From contig JADKFV010000028.1 of NCBI GenBank assembly GCA_016717325.1, positions 1 through 64,000 of the forward strand: 64,000 nt of DNA, in the 5' to 3' direction. The notes beneath the pieces are model-generated. The model searched no databases, was not told where the DNA came from, and worked only from the letters and a program-made list of their open reading frames with translations. A program made the position numbers and the translations under genes. Positions 53,144 to 63,444 of the stretch are shown here, in pieces (positions within the stretch are counted from its first letter, which is position 1; each line of letters begins with the position of its first letter). Origin of the DNA: Bacteroidota bacterium. Its GTDB lineage: Bacteria > Bacteroidota > Bacteroidia > AKYH767-A > OLB10.

Positions 53144-54460
53144 TTATCGCGCAACAATTACATTATGACTGGTAACAGAAAATTTGGTTTTTATTTTTAT
53201 AAAATAGATTCCGATTGGCAGTGCAGAAACATCGATGCTTTGGCCGGGAATAATATTTCGTTCAAGTTGTTTTCGCAACAGGTTATCGTATACAGTCACT
53301 GTTGCCTCGCTATTCAATCCATTAAGAAATAATACATCATCCACAGGGTTGGGAGTAAGAATCAAATTAGCTTTATCGGTTTCTGCCATTGAAGTTGAGC
53401 TGCACATAAGTTGATTTAGTTTTAGCCACACCACATTATCGAAACCAGAAATTGCAAGTTGTGGTGTACCCGAAGCATCGCCCAATCGAATAACAACAAG
53501 GTTTTGCGATGGCACCACATATATTTTCTGGTCGTTTTTGCCCAATGCACAAAACATATCGGCAGGGGCTGCAGGCACTAACGGCCCGGGAAACTGCGCT
53601 TGAAAACCCGGAGCCATAAATGAACTTTTGCCATTCAGCCACCACAAGTATCCATAGCTTTTATTTATATTTTGCGATGTATTTACCATGCTGTTGTAAT
53701 AATTGGTATCGGTAATAATGGAATCGTTTTTCCAAACGCCTTTATTAAGCATAAGCAAACCGAATCGTGCAGCCGAACGGGCTTTAGATGCAAAAACCTC
53801 ATTATAACCGGATTGAAACCACAAGCCGGAAATACCGGTTTTTAAACTGAGTTCATTGGTAGTAAAATTATTTGTGGTAACACCGGTAGCATTTTCAAGC
53901 ACAGCATGTGTAAGCGTATAAGGCGCATTGTGATATGCCCAACGTGTGCCGGCATCTGCTTCATATATAAGGCAAGTATCATCGGTACAATCCTTATCGG
54001 GCACACCATCATCCAACCCGGTGGTCATTGTTATTTGATTCCAAATGGTAATCTTATCTTCTTGTGCCTGTGTGCAACTTGTCCATCCTTTACCCAGATA
54101 AGTTGAAACAGTATCACTCAAACTAAGTACACCTTTTTGCCTGGCAATACCTATCAGCACCGATGTAAGCGATTTTCCTGCCGAGGCCCAATACCACAAT
54201 GAGTCGACCGTAAAAGTGCCGAAGTATTTTTCGTGGGCTATTTTTCCATCTTTCAATATGATAAATGCCTTTGTATTTGTGCTTTGTAAATAATCGTTCA
54301 AGGTGTCGATGTAATTTGTACACCAACCCAGTGATGCAGGTGTTACCGTATCCCACGTATTGCCAATAAGTGGGGGAAAATATAGCTGTTGCGCATTGGT
54401 ATTTTGTTGCAAGCAAAACAATAAAACGGCAATGAAGGTGTTTGTTAAAACAGTACGCAT
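53144..54460 (-). CDS. Secreted serine hydrolase of the beta-lactamase/S12 fold with T9SS sorting domain
   Basis: A signal peptide (about 1-24) leads into a class C beta-lactamase/D-Ala-D-Ala-carboxypeptidase-like domain. The active-site Ser93-Ala-Gly-Lys96 is the SxxK motif and Tyr176-His-Asn178 the YxN motif. The third motif is less clear. The C-terminal 75 residues form a T9SS type A domain (Leu-Thr-Pro-Asn-Pro-Val-Asp-Asp...Gly-Ile-Tyr-Phe-Ile-Lys-Ile). This suggests a cell-surface esterase, amidase or peptidase rather than a true beta-lactamase. It stands alone on the minus strand upstream of the second PorE-like gene, divergently transcribed. Confidence 0.9.
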   Translation of the reverse strand: MRTVLTNTFIAVLLFCLQQNTNAQQLYFPPLIGNTWDTVTPASLGWCTNYIDTLNDYLQSTNTKAFIILKDGKIAHEKYFGTFTVDSLWYWASAGKSLTSVLIGIARQKGVLSLSDTVSTYLGKGWTSCTQAQEDKITIWNQITMTTGLDDGVPDKDCTDDTCLIYEADAGTRWAYHNAPYTLTHAVLENATGVTTNNFTTNELSLKTGISGLWFQSGYNEVFASKARSAARFGLLMLNKGVWKNDSIITDTNYYNSMVNTSQNINKSYGYLWWLNGKSSFMAPGFQAQFPGPLVPAAPADMFCALGKNDQKIYVVPSQNLVVIRLGDASGTPQLAISGFDNVVWLKLNQLMCSSTSMAETDKANLILTPNPVDDVLFLNGLNSEATVTVYDNLLRKQLERNIIPGQSIDVSALPIGIYFIKIKTKFSVTSHNVIVAR

Positions 54461-54603
54461 AATAAATAGAATTTTAAATTATTAAAACAGAGATTTGCAA
54501 TACTCGCCTTGTAGAGATTGAAGCATTACAAACTTAAAACAAAATATACTTTATTACAAGACTCAAATCAGGATAAAAAGTTTAAAACGATAGCAAAAAT
54601 AAT

Positions 54604-56562
54604 ATGCTTAAATTCGCAACAAAATTTTTAAAATCAAATATGCGATTTGTATTTGCTTTAGCGATAATTCTATTTTTAAATTTTGCAACAACAGCACAGA
54701 AACAAAAAGACCTGTGCCCCAAAAGCGAAAACGAAAAAGCCGTAAAATATTATGAAAAAGCTTATGACGAAAGTAAGGGAAAGCGTGTATTTGAGAAAAT
54801 AAAAGAATATGTAGAAAAAAGTGCCGAACAAGACAGCACATATGCCGCCCCTTGGAAACTGCTGGCAGATATAGCTTACAAGCGCGAAGATTATCGCACC
54901 ATGAAAGATGCATATGTAAAAGCAATTGCTGCTTGTCCCGATATAGGATGGGAACCTTACTACCGTGTTGGCACATATTTTAACGATGTACAAAAATATG
55001 CTGAAGCAATAAAATATCTGAAAGGTGTAAGCGAACAAGGTTGCACCGATGAGAAAATATTAAAGCAAATAGATGCAATACTTTTTAAAACAAATTTACT
55101 GGCTCATCCTGTCCCTTTCAATCCACAGCCCGTAAAAGGTGTATCAACATTTAATCCTGAGTATCTTGCGTACATAAGTGCCGATGCCGATATGTGTTTA
55201 TTTACAAGAAGTTATACAGAACAAAGCAAAGGCTTAACCCAAACACAGGATGTAGAAAAATTTATGATTTCGACTAAGCAAAGCAATGGTGAATTTGACG
55301 AAGGCAAACCATTGCCACCACCCTTCAACGGCCGTAGCACCAACAATGAGGGCGGCCCTGCTTTGACAATTGACAACACTACTATGTATTATACAAAAAA
55401 CGAAAAAGGCAATTTTGATATTTACGTAAGTACATTTGTAAAGGGATATTGGTCGTTAGGAAAAAATATTGGCAAGGCCAACCATCCAAAACAATGGGAT
55501 GCACAACCCTGCATTACGCCCGATGGATTGACTTTATACTTTACTACTTACCGTGATAGTTTGAATGGAACAGCGGATATTTATTATACACAAAAAAACA
55601 AAAATGGTGAATTTGGCGAGGCCAAACCTTTGATACAGGTAAATACAAATGGCAATGAAAAAAGCCCGTTTATGCATCCCGACAATCGCACATTTTACTT
55701 TAGCAGCGATAGCCTGCCCGGTATGGGAGGCTATGATATTTTTATGATTAAGATAGATGATAGCGGACAATGGGGCAAGCCTGTAAACCTTGGCTATCCT
55801 ATAAATACCGAGGCCGATGAAGTAGGATTTTTTGTAAGCACCGATGGAAGCAGAGGGTATTTTGCTTCTAACAAATTGAAGGGCGGTAAAGGCAGTTGGG
55901 ATATTTATCAATTTGATTTGTACGAAAAAATTAAACCCGAAAAAGTACTGTTCCTGAAAGGAGAATTGAAGGATGAAAACAATGATGTGATAAGCGATGC
56001 AAAACTCGAATTGAAAAATTTACAAACAAAAGAAACAGTAAATATAGACCTCGACAGCGCTACCGGAAAATACTCGCATGTGGTATTATTCGATGAGGAT
56101 TATGTAATGACAGTAAAAAAGAAAGAATATGTTTTCGAGTCAAATTATTTTAGCAAAACCGATTCATCACTAAACGAGCCTAAAAAACTCGATATAGATA
56201 TGAAGCGAATAAAAGTTGGCAGCTCTTATCAGTTGAATCATGTTCTATTTAAAACCAAATCAACTGAACTCGATTCTTCATCACAGGAAATGATAAATAA
56301 CCTCGCACAGTTTTTGCAAGAAAATAAGAGTATAAAAATATCGATAGAAGGCCATACCGATAATGTAGGAAATGCAAATGATAACATGACACTATCAAAC
56401 AACAGAGCAAAAGTAGTACACGACAATTTAATTGGCTTGGGCATTTCGGCTTCGAGGTTATCATATAAAGGATTTGGTGCAAGCAGACCTATTAAAACAA
56501 ACGATACCGAAGAAGGCCGCAAAGAAAACAGACGTACACAATTTGTAATTACCGAAAAATAA
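54604..56562 (+). CDS. PorE-like envelope protein (TPR, PD40 propeller, CRD, OmpA domain), intact
   Basis: This is the complete counterpart of the split gene at 28529-30458. A signal peptide ends Thr-Thr-Ala-Gln; a second Met 12 codons in (54640) is an equally good start. TPRs occupy about residues 50-150, five PD40 blades about 165-445 (Ile-Thr-Pro-Asp-Gly-Leu-Thr-Leu-Tyr-Phe; His-Pro-Asp-Asn-Arg-Thr-Phe-Tyr-Phe-Ser), a carboxypeptidase-regulatory-like domain about 455-535, and an OmpA peptidoglycan-binding domain about 545-652 with Gly-His-Thr-Asp-Asn-Val-Gly and Glu-Asn-Arg-Arg-Thr-Gln. The same layout is known for PorE, a T9SS component that ties the machine to peptidoglycan. The next gene starts five bases later. 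Confidence 0.92.
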   Translation: MLKFATKFLKSNMRFVFALAIILFLNFATTAQKQKDLCPKSENEKAVKYYEKAYDESKGKRVFEKIKEYVEKSAEQDSTYAAPWKLLADIAYKREDYRTMKDAYVKAIAACPDIGWEPYYRVGTYFNDVQKYAEAIKYLKGVSEQGCTDEKILKQIDAILFKTNLLAHPVPFNPQPVKGVSTFNPEYLAYISADADMCLFTRSYTEQSKGLTQTQDVEKFMISTKQSNGEFDEGKPLPPPFNGRSTNNEGGPALTIDNTTMYYTKNEKGNFDIYVSTFVKGYWSLGKNIGKANHPKQWDAQPCITPDGLTLYFTTYRDSLNGTADIYYTQKNKNGEFGEAKPLIQVNTNGNEKSPFMHPDNRTFYFSSDSLPGMGGYDIFMIKIDDSGQWGKPVNLGYPINTEADEVGFFVSTDGSRGYFASNKLKGGKGSWDIYQFDLYEKIKPEKVLFLKGELKDENNDVISDAKLELKNLQTKETVNIDLDSATGKYSHVVLFDEDYVMTVKKKEYVFESNYFSKTDSSLNEPKKLDIDMKRIKVGSSYQLNHVLFKTKSTELDSSSQEMINNLAQFLQENKSIKISIEGHTDNVGNANDNMTLSNNRAKVVHDNLIGLGISASRLSYKGFGASRPIKTNDTEEGRKENRRTQFVITEK

Positions 56563-56567
56563 TTTGT

Positions 56568-59500
56568 ATGACTAAGAAACTACTTTTGATTTTCTTCTTC
56601 CTGAGTAAGTCTTTGTTATACGCACAAACAAATATCAATTATTTTTTATCCGATACCAATTGCCCTTCACTTCCTGTTCCGTTTTATATAGATAGCAACC
56701 AGGTGCTTGATGTGCAATGGGATTTTTGCCCGGGCGATTTGGATGGAACTCCTTTAGTGACTTCTTACAACAATTTGAATATGGCACCTCGTCAGGTTCA
56801 ACTAATAAAAGTTAATGAAAAATTTTACGGATTTACTGTTGCTATAAGCGGTGTAGTATCGCGTATCAATTTTGGAAATAGCATGAATAATATTCCTTCG
56901 CAAGTAGATTTACAAAGCAATACAATACCCGTTACTACCGTTACAGGTATTGACATTGAACAAAGAGGTGATAAATTTTATTGTTTTATTGGTGACTATC
57001 CAACAAGTAAAATATATCTTGCCATTTTAGATTCTATCAACCAAAATAACATACAATTTAATGAATTACTTATCAATAATGTCGGCTTGTATAATCTGGA
57101 AATTTATGCTCAATACTTGTTTGTAGCAAATTTTGCATTCAACACCATTACCAAAATTGAATTCGCTAACGGATTTGAAAATCTACCAACAAGCACGGCA
57201 ACAATAAATACAAATGGGCTGCCTGCAGGTATAAAATTTACTTACGATACTTATAATCAAACCTACCATGCTTTTTGCGTAAAAAACGGGTCGAAAGAAA
57301 TAACAAGATTTGATTTTGGTAATAGCCTTAATAATGTCCCTGCCGAAACACTTGTATTTACACTTTCGAGTGAACCTTATGCTGTTGAAGTAGTAAATGA
57401 TAATAACTCGTGGTATGTATATGCAGCATTGCTTGGCGAAAATAAAATTGCCGCAATCAAACTTACAGATAGTGTAAACGCATCAGCGCAATTGCTATTC
57501 AACAATTCGTTTCCCGGAATGAATAGCCCTTTAGGGTTCGCTATGATTCGCGACAGCAGTAACTGGCATGGCATTGCAGGTGCTGGGGGAACATTAAATC
57601 ATTTTGTGTTCTCGAATAATTGCAATGCCACACCTCCACAGAATAATTACTTTGCCGGGTCAGCAAATGTAAATGCGCCTTTGGGCAGCTATCAACGAAT
57701 TGCTATTCAGGCTTTGGACACAAACTATATTACCCATTCATTTATAGATAGTGTATACTTCGACACTACATTGCCTGAGGTGTCATTTACCGTTAATAAT
57801 TTTTGCACAGGGTTGCTTGCACAATTTCAATCCATAGAATTATTGTGCTTTGATACTTTGGTGCAACGGTATTGGAATTTTGGCGACAACACATTCGATT
57901 CTATTATCAGCAATCCCACCCACATCTATACCAATGCCGGTACGTATACAGTAACGTTTACAATAAATACAACTCAGGGCAATACCATTACCAGTCAACA
58001 AATAATAACGGTGAAGGATGCCCCTGCGGCCGATTTTACTTTTTCCGACAATCAATGTGCCGATTTAAATGTGTTGTTCACCAATACAAGCACTGTTTCG
58101 ATAAACGATACCATCATTCAAAATCGATGGAGTGTAGAAAATGTTCTTGTAGCACAAACGAAAGATTTCAATTTTACATTTGACAGCAGTGGTTTGTACA
58201 TTATTAAGTTGGTTGTAACGAATTCGAATGGATGCAATGATAGTTTAATTAAGCAAATAACTATATTAGATTCCCCTACTCCATCTTTCACCGTAACCAA
58301 TAGTTGTATTGGTGGCACTGTGAATTTTTTAAATGCTACCGACAGCAATAACCTCAATGTAAATTATATTTGGAATTTTGGCGATACTACGTCAAGCACC
58401 GATGTAAATCCTGTGCATCAATACACCAATGGTTTACTCAATCATAATGTGCAATTAATAAGCATAGGTAGCAATGGCTGCAGCGATACCCTTTTGCAAA
58501 ATATACATTTATCGGTAAAACCCACTCCTGTAATACTAAACACAAGCACCGTACTTTGTCAGAATCAGGAAATAGTTTTTGCAAATAATTCTTTTGCCAA
58601 TGGTTTAGATCCTATAAGCACATTCATTTGGGATTTTGGCGATAGTACATTTTCGAACATTGCCGGTACTGTAAAACATAAATACAATCTGCCCGGCACT
58701 TATAATGTAACACTCACTGCTGCCACGCCCACATTTTGCGATTCATCGGTAACGTATACAGTAAAGGTTAATGCATCACCAAAAGCTTCATATACTTCGC
58801 CTTCGGTTTGCTTTGGCGATACTACTTTTTTCAATAATACCAGTACAGTTGCTTCGCCCGACACTATACAATATTTTGCCTGGTATCTTGTTGACATAGA
58901 TTCATCCATAAGCATTCCCAACTTTTCATACTATTACCAAACGGGAAGTCACCCGGTTCAACTGATAGTAGTTAGCGATTCGGGATGTGTGGATACATTA
59001 AATAAAGATGTGAAAGTGTATGGTGTACCTGATGTAACTTTTTCTACAAGCAATATCGCGTGTACCGACAATGCTACCATATTTAACAACACAACTTCAC
59101 TCATTGTTGTCGACAATGATTCTATCGCATTGTGGAATTGGAATTTTGGCGACAATCAATTCTCCGGTTTAGAATCACCCATTCACACCTACACCGATAC
59201 TTTGGAATACAATGTTTCGCTAAAGGCAACATCACTTTTTGGTTGCAAAGATTCATTAACGGTTGCTGTTAAGGTGAACAAATCGCCCGAACCGTACTTC
59301 ACATTTTCGCCAGCTTGCCAAAAGCAATTGACTTTCTTTCAGGCAAAAGATTCTTCTGCTACTCAATTTCCTCCAACAACTTACTTGTGGAATTTTGGTT
59401 TGTCAAATGCCAATAGCACTTTCCCCAATGTACCATACTATTATGATACTGCAAAAATATACCTTGTAGCACTTACCCTCACATACAATAACGGTTGTAA

Positions 59501-60596
59501 ACAAAAATATCTGCAACCTGTATTGGTTAACCGCAAGCCTTATGCTGATTTTACTTCTTCAGGAAATTGTTCGGGCCAAAGTTTACTTGCTTTAAATCAG
59601 TCCAACTTTTATAATGATTCTGCTGCTTCATACACATGGAGTGTGAATGGAAACAACATTTCGAACGATACCAATCTTACTTATATTCCTAACCAATCGG
59701 GCAATTATGCATTGCAACTTATTGCAATATCAAATAAAACATGCAGCGATACCATAGTGAAAAACGTAAACGTAAATCCTACTCCAAATGCAGCATTTAC
59801 AACCATACCAACAATAGGCGCATTAAATTCACCTATCACTTTCTCGAATCAAACTACGGGGGCTGTTGCATATAACTGGAGTTTTGGTGACAACACTTTC
59901 GATAACACCTTCGAACCAAATCATACTTATACTACAACAAATAATTTCTATGCTCAACTGATAGCAATATCCGATTCCAATTGCACCGACACGGCTTTCC
60001 AATACATAAAAATTGTAGAGTCGTTTATCGATTTGGCTGTAAATAATGTAGAATTTAAAAAATCGAATCAACAATTATCATTCTCGGCTATAGTGAAAAA
60101 CAACAGCAATATCGATATTCAATATTTTACTATAACCGCACGAATTGAAGGTTTGCCCGACATAATCGATAATCCACAAATTGTTTTGCAAGCAAATAAT
60201 GGATTTACAAAATACAGTTTTGGGTCATCGGTACTACTCAATGGGAATTTTAATCCCCGCTATGTTTGCATAGAAGTTACCAAGCCAAATGATTTAGCAG
60301 ATCAGGTAAAGGCAAATGACAATACATGTGTGAGCATTACAGGTGGTTTCGAAATTACTTTGCTTAATACCGATGATGGAAGTATTGAGATGGCAATAAA
60401 TTCGGATATAAAAGATGAATGCACTTATGAAATTTTCGATATACAGGGAAAAATAATTTCAACAAACAATCTTGTGCTTAGCAAAGGGTTAAATTATGTT
60501 CAACTGCCCTTTTATCATACCAATGGCCAATATATGGTAAGGTGTATAAACAAAGCTGGCGACACCGTTTCGCGCAGGCTGTTTTTTGCAAAATAA
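56568..60596 (+). CDS. Large secreted multi-PKD protein, probable T9SS cargo
   Basis: A signal peptide (about 1-20, ending Leu-Tyr-Ala-Gln) is followed by a propeller-like region (about 30-390) of strands such as Phe-Gly-Asn-Ser-x-Asn-Asn-x-Pro, then about nine PKD-type domains (about 400-1,150). Six keep the Trp-Asn-Phe-Gly-Asp or Trp-Asp-Phe-Gly-Asp core and three are degenerate. A CARDB-like domain and a final sorting-type domain (Tyr-Glu-Ile-Phe-Asp-Ile-Gln-Gly-Lys...Arg-Arg-Leu-Phe-Phe-Ala-Lys) complete the 1,342 residues. Its start is five bases past the PorE-like stop, so the two are surely one transcript; a secreted fibre made with its envelope anchor is inferred. Confidence 0.9.
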   Translation: MTKKLLLIFFFLSKSLLYAQTNINYFLSDTNCPSLPVPFYIDSNQVLDVQWDFCPGDLDGTPLVTSYNNLNMAPRQVQLIKVNEKFYGFTVAISGVVSRINFGNSMNNIPSQVDLQSNTIPVTTVTGIDIEQRGDKFYCFIGDYPTSKIYLAILDSINQNNIQFNELLINNVGLYNLEIYAQYLFVANFAFNTITKIEFANGFENLPTSTATINTNGLPAGIKFTYDTYNQTYHAFCVKNGSKEITRFDFGNSLNNVPAETLVFTLSSEPYAVEVVNDNNSWYVYAALLGENKIAAIKLTDSVNASAQLLFNNSFPGMNSPLGFAMIRDSSNWHGIAGAGGTLNHFVFSNNCNATPPQNNYFAGSANVNAPLGSYQRIAIQALDTNYITHSFIDSVYFDTTLPEVSFTVNNFCTGLLAQFQSIELLCFDTLVQRYWNFGDNTFDSIISNPTHIYTNAGTYTVTFTINTTQGNTITSQQIITVKDAPAADFTFSDNQCADLNVLFTNTSTVSINDTIIQNRWSVENVLVAQTKDFNFTFDSSGLYIIKLVVTNSNGCNDSLIKQITILDSPTPSFTVTNSCIGGTVNFLNATDSNNLNVNYIWNFGDTTSSTDVNPVHQYTNGLLNHNVQLISIGSNGCSDTLLQNIHLSVKPTPVILNTSTVLCQNQEIVFANNSFANGLDPISTFIWDFGDSTFSNIAGTVKHKYNLPGTYNVTLTAATPTFCDSSVTYTVKVNASPKASYTSPSVCFGDTTFFNNTSTVASPDTIQYFAWYLVDIDSSISIPNFSYYYQTGSHPVQLIVVSDSGCVDTLNKDVKVYGVPDVTFSTSNIACTDNATIFNNTTSLIVVDNDSIALWNWNFGDNQFSGLESPIHTYTDTLEYNVSLKATSLFGCKDSLTVAVKVNKSPEPYFTFSPACQKQLTFFQAKDSSATQFPPTTYLWNFGLSNANSTFPNVPYYYDTAKIYLVALTLTYNNGCKQKYLQPVLVNRKPYADFTSSGNCSGQSLLALNQSNFYNDSAASYTWSVNGNNISNDTNLTYIPNQSGNYALQLIAISNKTCSDTIVKNVNVNPTPNAAFTTIPTIGALNSPITFSNQTTGAVAYNWSFGDNTFDNTFEPNHTYTTTNNFYAQLIAISDSNCTDTAFQYIKIVESFIDLAVNNVEFKKSNQQLSFSAIVKNNSNIDIQYFTITARIEGLPDIIDNPQIVLQANNGFTKYSFGSSVLLNGNFNPRYVCIEVTKPNDLADQVKANDNTCVSITGGFEITLLNTDDGSIEMAINSDIKDECTYEIFDIQGKIISTNNLVLSKGLNYVQLPFYHTNGQYMVRCINKAGDTVSRRLFFAK

Positions 60597-60649
60597 ATTT
60601 ATACTCCGAAAAGGGAATAAATTCTTCTCATGTGTGCCAATCATTTTTC

Positions 60650-60657
60650 TACATTTG
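60650..60657 (+). promoter_or_regulatory. Candidate -7 element before the nonulosonate cluster
   Basis: TACATTTG fits TAnnTTTG and ends 25 bases before the neuB ATG. Quality here is still good, so the match is worth noting, but no -33 TTG is at the right distance. Confidence 0.4.
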
Positions 60658-60682
60658 AGGCCACAGCGAATTATCACACAGT

Positions 60683-61710
60683 ATGCCCTCAACAAAAAAA
60701 TGTATCATCATAGCCGAAGCCGGAGTAAACCATAATGGCGATATAAATATGGCAAAGCAATTGGTTGATGCAGCTGCAAATGCCGGTGCCGATTACGTAA
60801 AATTTCAAACTTTCGTGGCCACCAATGCAGTTACGGCCAATGCTAAGAAAGCACAATACCAAATCACCAATACCGGCAACAATTCATCGCAGCTCGACAT
60901 GATAAAAAAGCTTGAGTTAATCACGAGCAACATTTCGAGCTGATAAAATATTGCAAACTAAAAAAGATAAAATTCCTTTCAACGGCCTTCGATTTAGAAA
61001 GTGTGGCGTTTTTAAAATCGCTTAAATTGGATTTAATAAAAATACCTTCGGGCGAAATTACAAACCTGCGCTTGCTTGAAGCCTGCGGTGGTCAAAACAA
61101 AAATATTTTGCTCTCTACCGCCATGTGTAATCTGGCAGAAATAAACGATGCCATCAAAGTGATTGTAAAGAGCGGAACATCGAAAAATAAAATAACATTG
61201 CTGCATTGCACTACCGAATATCCGGCACCATTTAAAGATATTAATCTGAATGCAATGAAGACTATGCAACAAAAATTTAAATTGCCGGTTGGATATTCGG
61301 ATCATACTGAAGGTATTGCCATAAGCCTTGCAGCGGTGGCCATGGGCGCTACCGTTATCGAAAAACATATTACTACCGACAGGACTTTACCCGGGCCCGA
61401 TCATCGTGCTTCGATTGAGCCTGATGAATTTGCACAACTTGTAAAAAGGAATTCGTGAAATAGAATTGTCGATGGGCGATGGTGAAAAAAAAAGCCATGC
61501 CATCGGAGAAAAAAAATATTGCCATAGCACGAAAAAAGTATTTGTGCAAAAACCGATATCAAAAAAGGAACATTGCTTAAAGACAGTTTGCTCACTGCAA
61601 AACGACCCGGCACAGGCATTTCACCCATGCTGATAAATAATTTGATTGGAAAAAAAATAAAAAAAGATTTGCCTAAAGATACGCTTCTAAAATGGAGTGA
61701 TTTAAAATGA
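60683..61710 (+). CDS. neuB: N-acetylneuraminate/legionaminate synthase (NeuB/LegI family), four frameshifts
   Basis: NeuB condenses phosphoenolpyruvate with ManNAc or a related 6-deoxy sugar to make a nonulosonic acid. The start Ile-Ile-Ala-Glu-Ala-Gly-Val-Asn-His-Asn-Gly, the Lys-Ile-Pro-Ser-Gly-Glu block, His-Cys-Thr-Thr-Glu-Tyr-Pro, Gly-Tyr-Ser-Asp-His-Thr-Glu-Gly and Glu-Lys-His-Ile-Thr-Thr-Asp-Arg are all there, and a C-terminal SAF (antifreeze-like) domain with Lys-Arg-Pro-Gly-Thr-Gly-Ile-Ser-Pro. The frame breaks at 60919-60920 (one A lost) and at the A-runs 61443-61447, 61485-61493 and 61532-61537 (one A gained in each); correcting them gives 341 residues. The TGA overlaps the neuC ATG. 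NeuAc versus legionaminic or pseudaminic substrate cannot be decided here. Confidence 0.9.
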
Positions 61711-62810
61711 GAATTGGAATACTAACTTCTACACGTGCCGACTTTGGAATTTATTTGCCTTTGATAAAAGCAATGATGAACGATGCATTTTTCGAAATAA
61801 AAGTAATTGCATTTGGCACACACCTTTCCCGACAACATGGATATACGATCGACAATATTATCAATCAAAAAATAAAAGTGGCTTACAAATTGCAAACATT
61901 ACCGAAAGGAGATACCCCTTTTGATATTGCGAATTGTATGGCAGAGACAACAAAAACATTTTCGAAATTTTGGAACAAACATGCTTTGGAGTTTGACTAT
62001 GTTATGTGCCTTGGCGACCGTTACGAAATGTTTGCTGCTGTGTGTGCGGCTATTCCATTCAACATTAAACTGATACACTTGCATGGTGGCGAAACCACAT
62101 TAGGGGCTATTGATAATACTTTTAGGCATTGTATTACTGCCGCCAGCACAATACACTTTACCTCATCCTCAGCCCACTCTAAGCGTGTATCGCAAATTAT
62201 CAACTCCCAAAAAAACGTTTTTAACGTAGGTGCACTCTCCTTAGATAATCTAAAAATACTCCCCTTACTGTCGGCAGAAGAATTCAAAAATAAATTTGCC
62301 ATCGATCTTAATTTAGCCATTTATACTGTTTACGTTTCATCCCGAAACTGTAAATCATGCTAAAAATAAATTTTACATTACTGAAATTATTAGTGCATTA
62401 AAAAAATTAAAAATTCAGATTATTATTACTGCCCCAAATAATGATACCGGTTCCGAAGTAATTGTAAATGCGCTGAAAACTTTTGTATCAAAAAATAAAA
62501 ATGCTTTTTGGGTTTCAAACTTTGGAACACAAGGTTACTTCACCTGCCTCAGTCATTGTAAATTTGTGATGGGCAATTCATCGAGCGGAATACTGGAAGC
62601 GGCATCGTTTGGCAAGTATGTAATCAATCTTGGCGAAAGACAAAGAGGGCGTATGGCAGGCAAGAATGTATTAAATTGCAATATTGATGAAAACGAAATA
62701 ACCGGTTTGATCAACAAAATATCAGGTTTGCCAAAATTGACAAAACAACGTATATGGAAAAGGAACACATCGCTAAAATAATTTAAATCCTTAAAGACAT
62801 TCAAGAATAA
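61707..62810 (+). CDS. neuC: UDP-N-acetylglucosamine 2-epimerase (hydrolysing), NeuC/LegG type, frameshifted
   Basis: The enzyme makes ManNAc (or a 2,4-diacetamido-6-deoxy form) for NeuB. The N-terminal Thr-Ser-Thr-Arg-Ala-Asp-Phe-Gly, the Cys-Leu-Gly-Asp-Arg-Tyr-Glu and His-Leu-His-Gly-Gly-Glu motifs are in the first frame, which stops at 62363. After an extra base near 62316 the next frame continues with Thr-Phe-His-Pro-Glu-Thr and Gly-Asn-Ser-Ser-Ser-Gly-Ile-Leu-Glu-Ala, both typical UDP-GlcNAc-epimerase elements, and the end needs several more corrections to reach a TAA at 62808-62810. The span suits about 365 codons. Confidence 0.88.
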
Positions 62811-63444
62811 CATTTTGAACGTAATACTGAAAACGAAATTTGTATCATAGATACCGTTGGAGCGGAAATCTTTGTTGTCTGTTAAATGTTAGGCTAAATC
62901 GACAAAATTGAAAACACCAACAATCCATTTGATTAGAATATCTGGGATGATGAAACATTTTACACGAAAAATTAACGGTTTGAAAAAACTTTACAGCAAT
63001 TCGACAACTTGCTTTCAAAAATTATTCATTGAAAAACAGGTTGCAATTGGCGTTCCGAGTTTAAAAACGCTATCCAGCCTGCCTGCACATCTTATCGAAA
63101 AATAATACTATTGCAACAAATCAGAATGGGTTAAAATTGGTGCAGTGCATTATTACTAAAGGGTGTGGTGTGATCATGTGACATGAGTTATTGGCAATAC
63201 AAGAAGTATTTATTGAGCACTATTGGACGCGAAAACCACGGGAGATGACCTTATTGCGCCCTCATCAACGCTATGCGGAAATGTAACAATTGGGCAATTC
63301 AATTGGTGTTGGTACTATTGTTATTCAAACAAGGGCTGTAATTGACAATGTTGTAATTGGAGGTGCCGGTAGTATTAAAGATTAAAATCATTGAAGAGAC
63401 AAATGTAGCAGGTAAACCAAGCTAAAACAAAATTGTCGATATAG
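62811..63444 (+). pseudogene. NeuD-like acyltransferase remnant (left-handed beta-helix), heavily frameshifted
   Basis: No long frame exists, but pieces of the NeuD family appear in order across the three forward frames: Glu-Ile-Cys-Ile-Ile then Gly-Ala-Glu-Ile-Phe near 62840, Asp-Lys-Ile-Glu-Asn-Thr-Asn-Asn-Pro-Phe-Asp and Ile-Trp-Asp-Asp-Glu-Thr-Phe near 62900-62960, Ala-Ile-Gly-Val-Pro-Ser-Leu near 63045, Asn-Val-Thr-Ile-Gly-Gln-Phe near 63290, and Val-Val-Ile-Gly...Gly-Ala-Gly-Ser-Ile and Glu-Glu-Thr-Asn-Val-Ala-Gly-Lys-Pro near 63350-63420. Such enzymes acylate sugars in nonulosonate or LPS pathways. The many shifts, in a region where all genes shift, suggest poor sequence quality; true decay is possible. 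Confidence 0.65.

Noticed and set aside
53144..54460. Antibiotic-resistance beta-lactamase
   Set aside because: Only the fold motifs (SxxK, YxN) match. The T9SS sorting domain and overall sequence suit a surface esterase or peptidase.
60683..61710. Assigning neuB firmly to sialic acid rather than legionaminic or pseudaminic acid
   Set aside because: The visible motifs are shared by all NeuB-like synthases and the rest of the pathway is outside the window.
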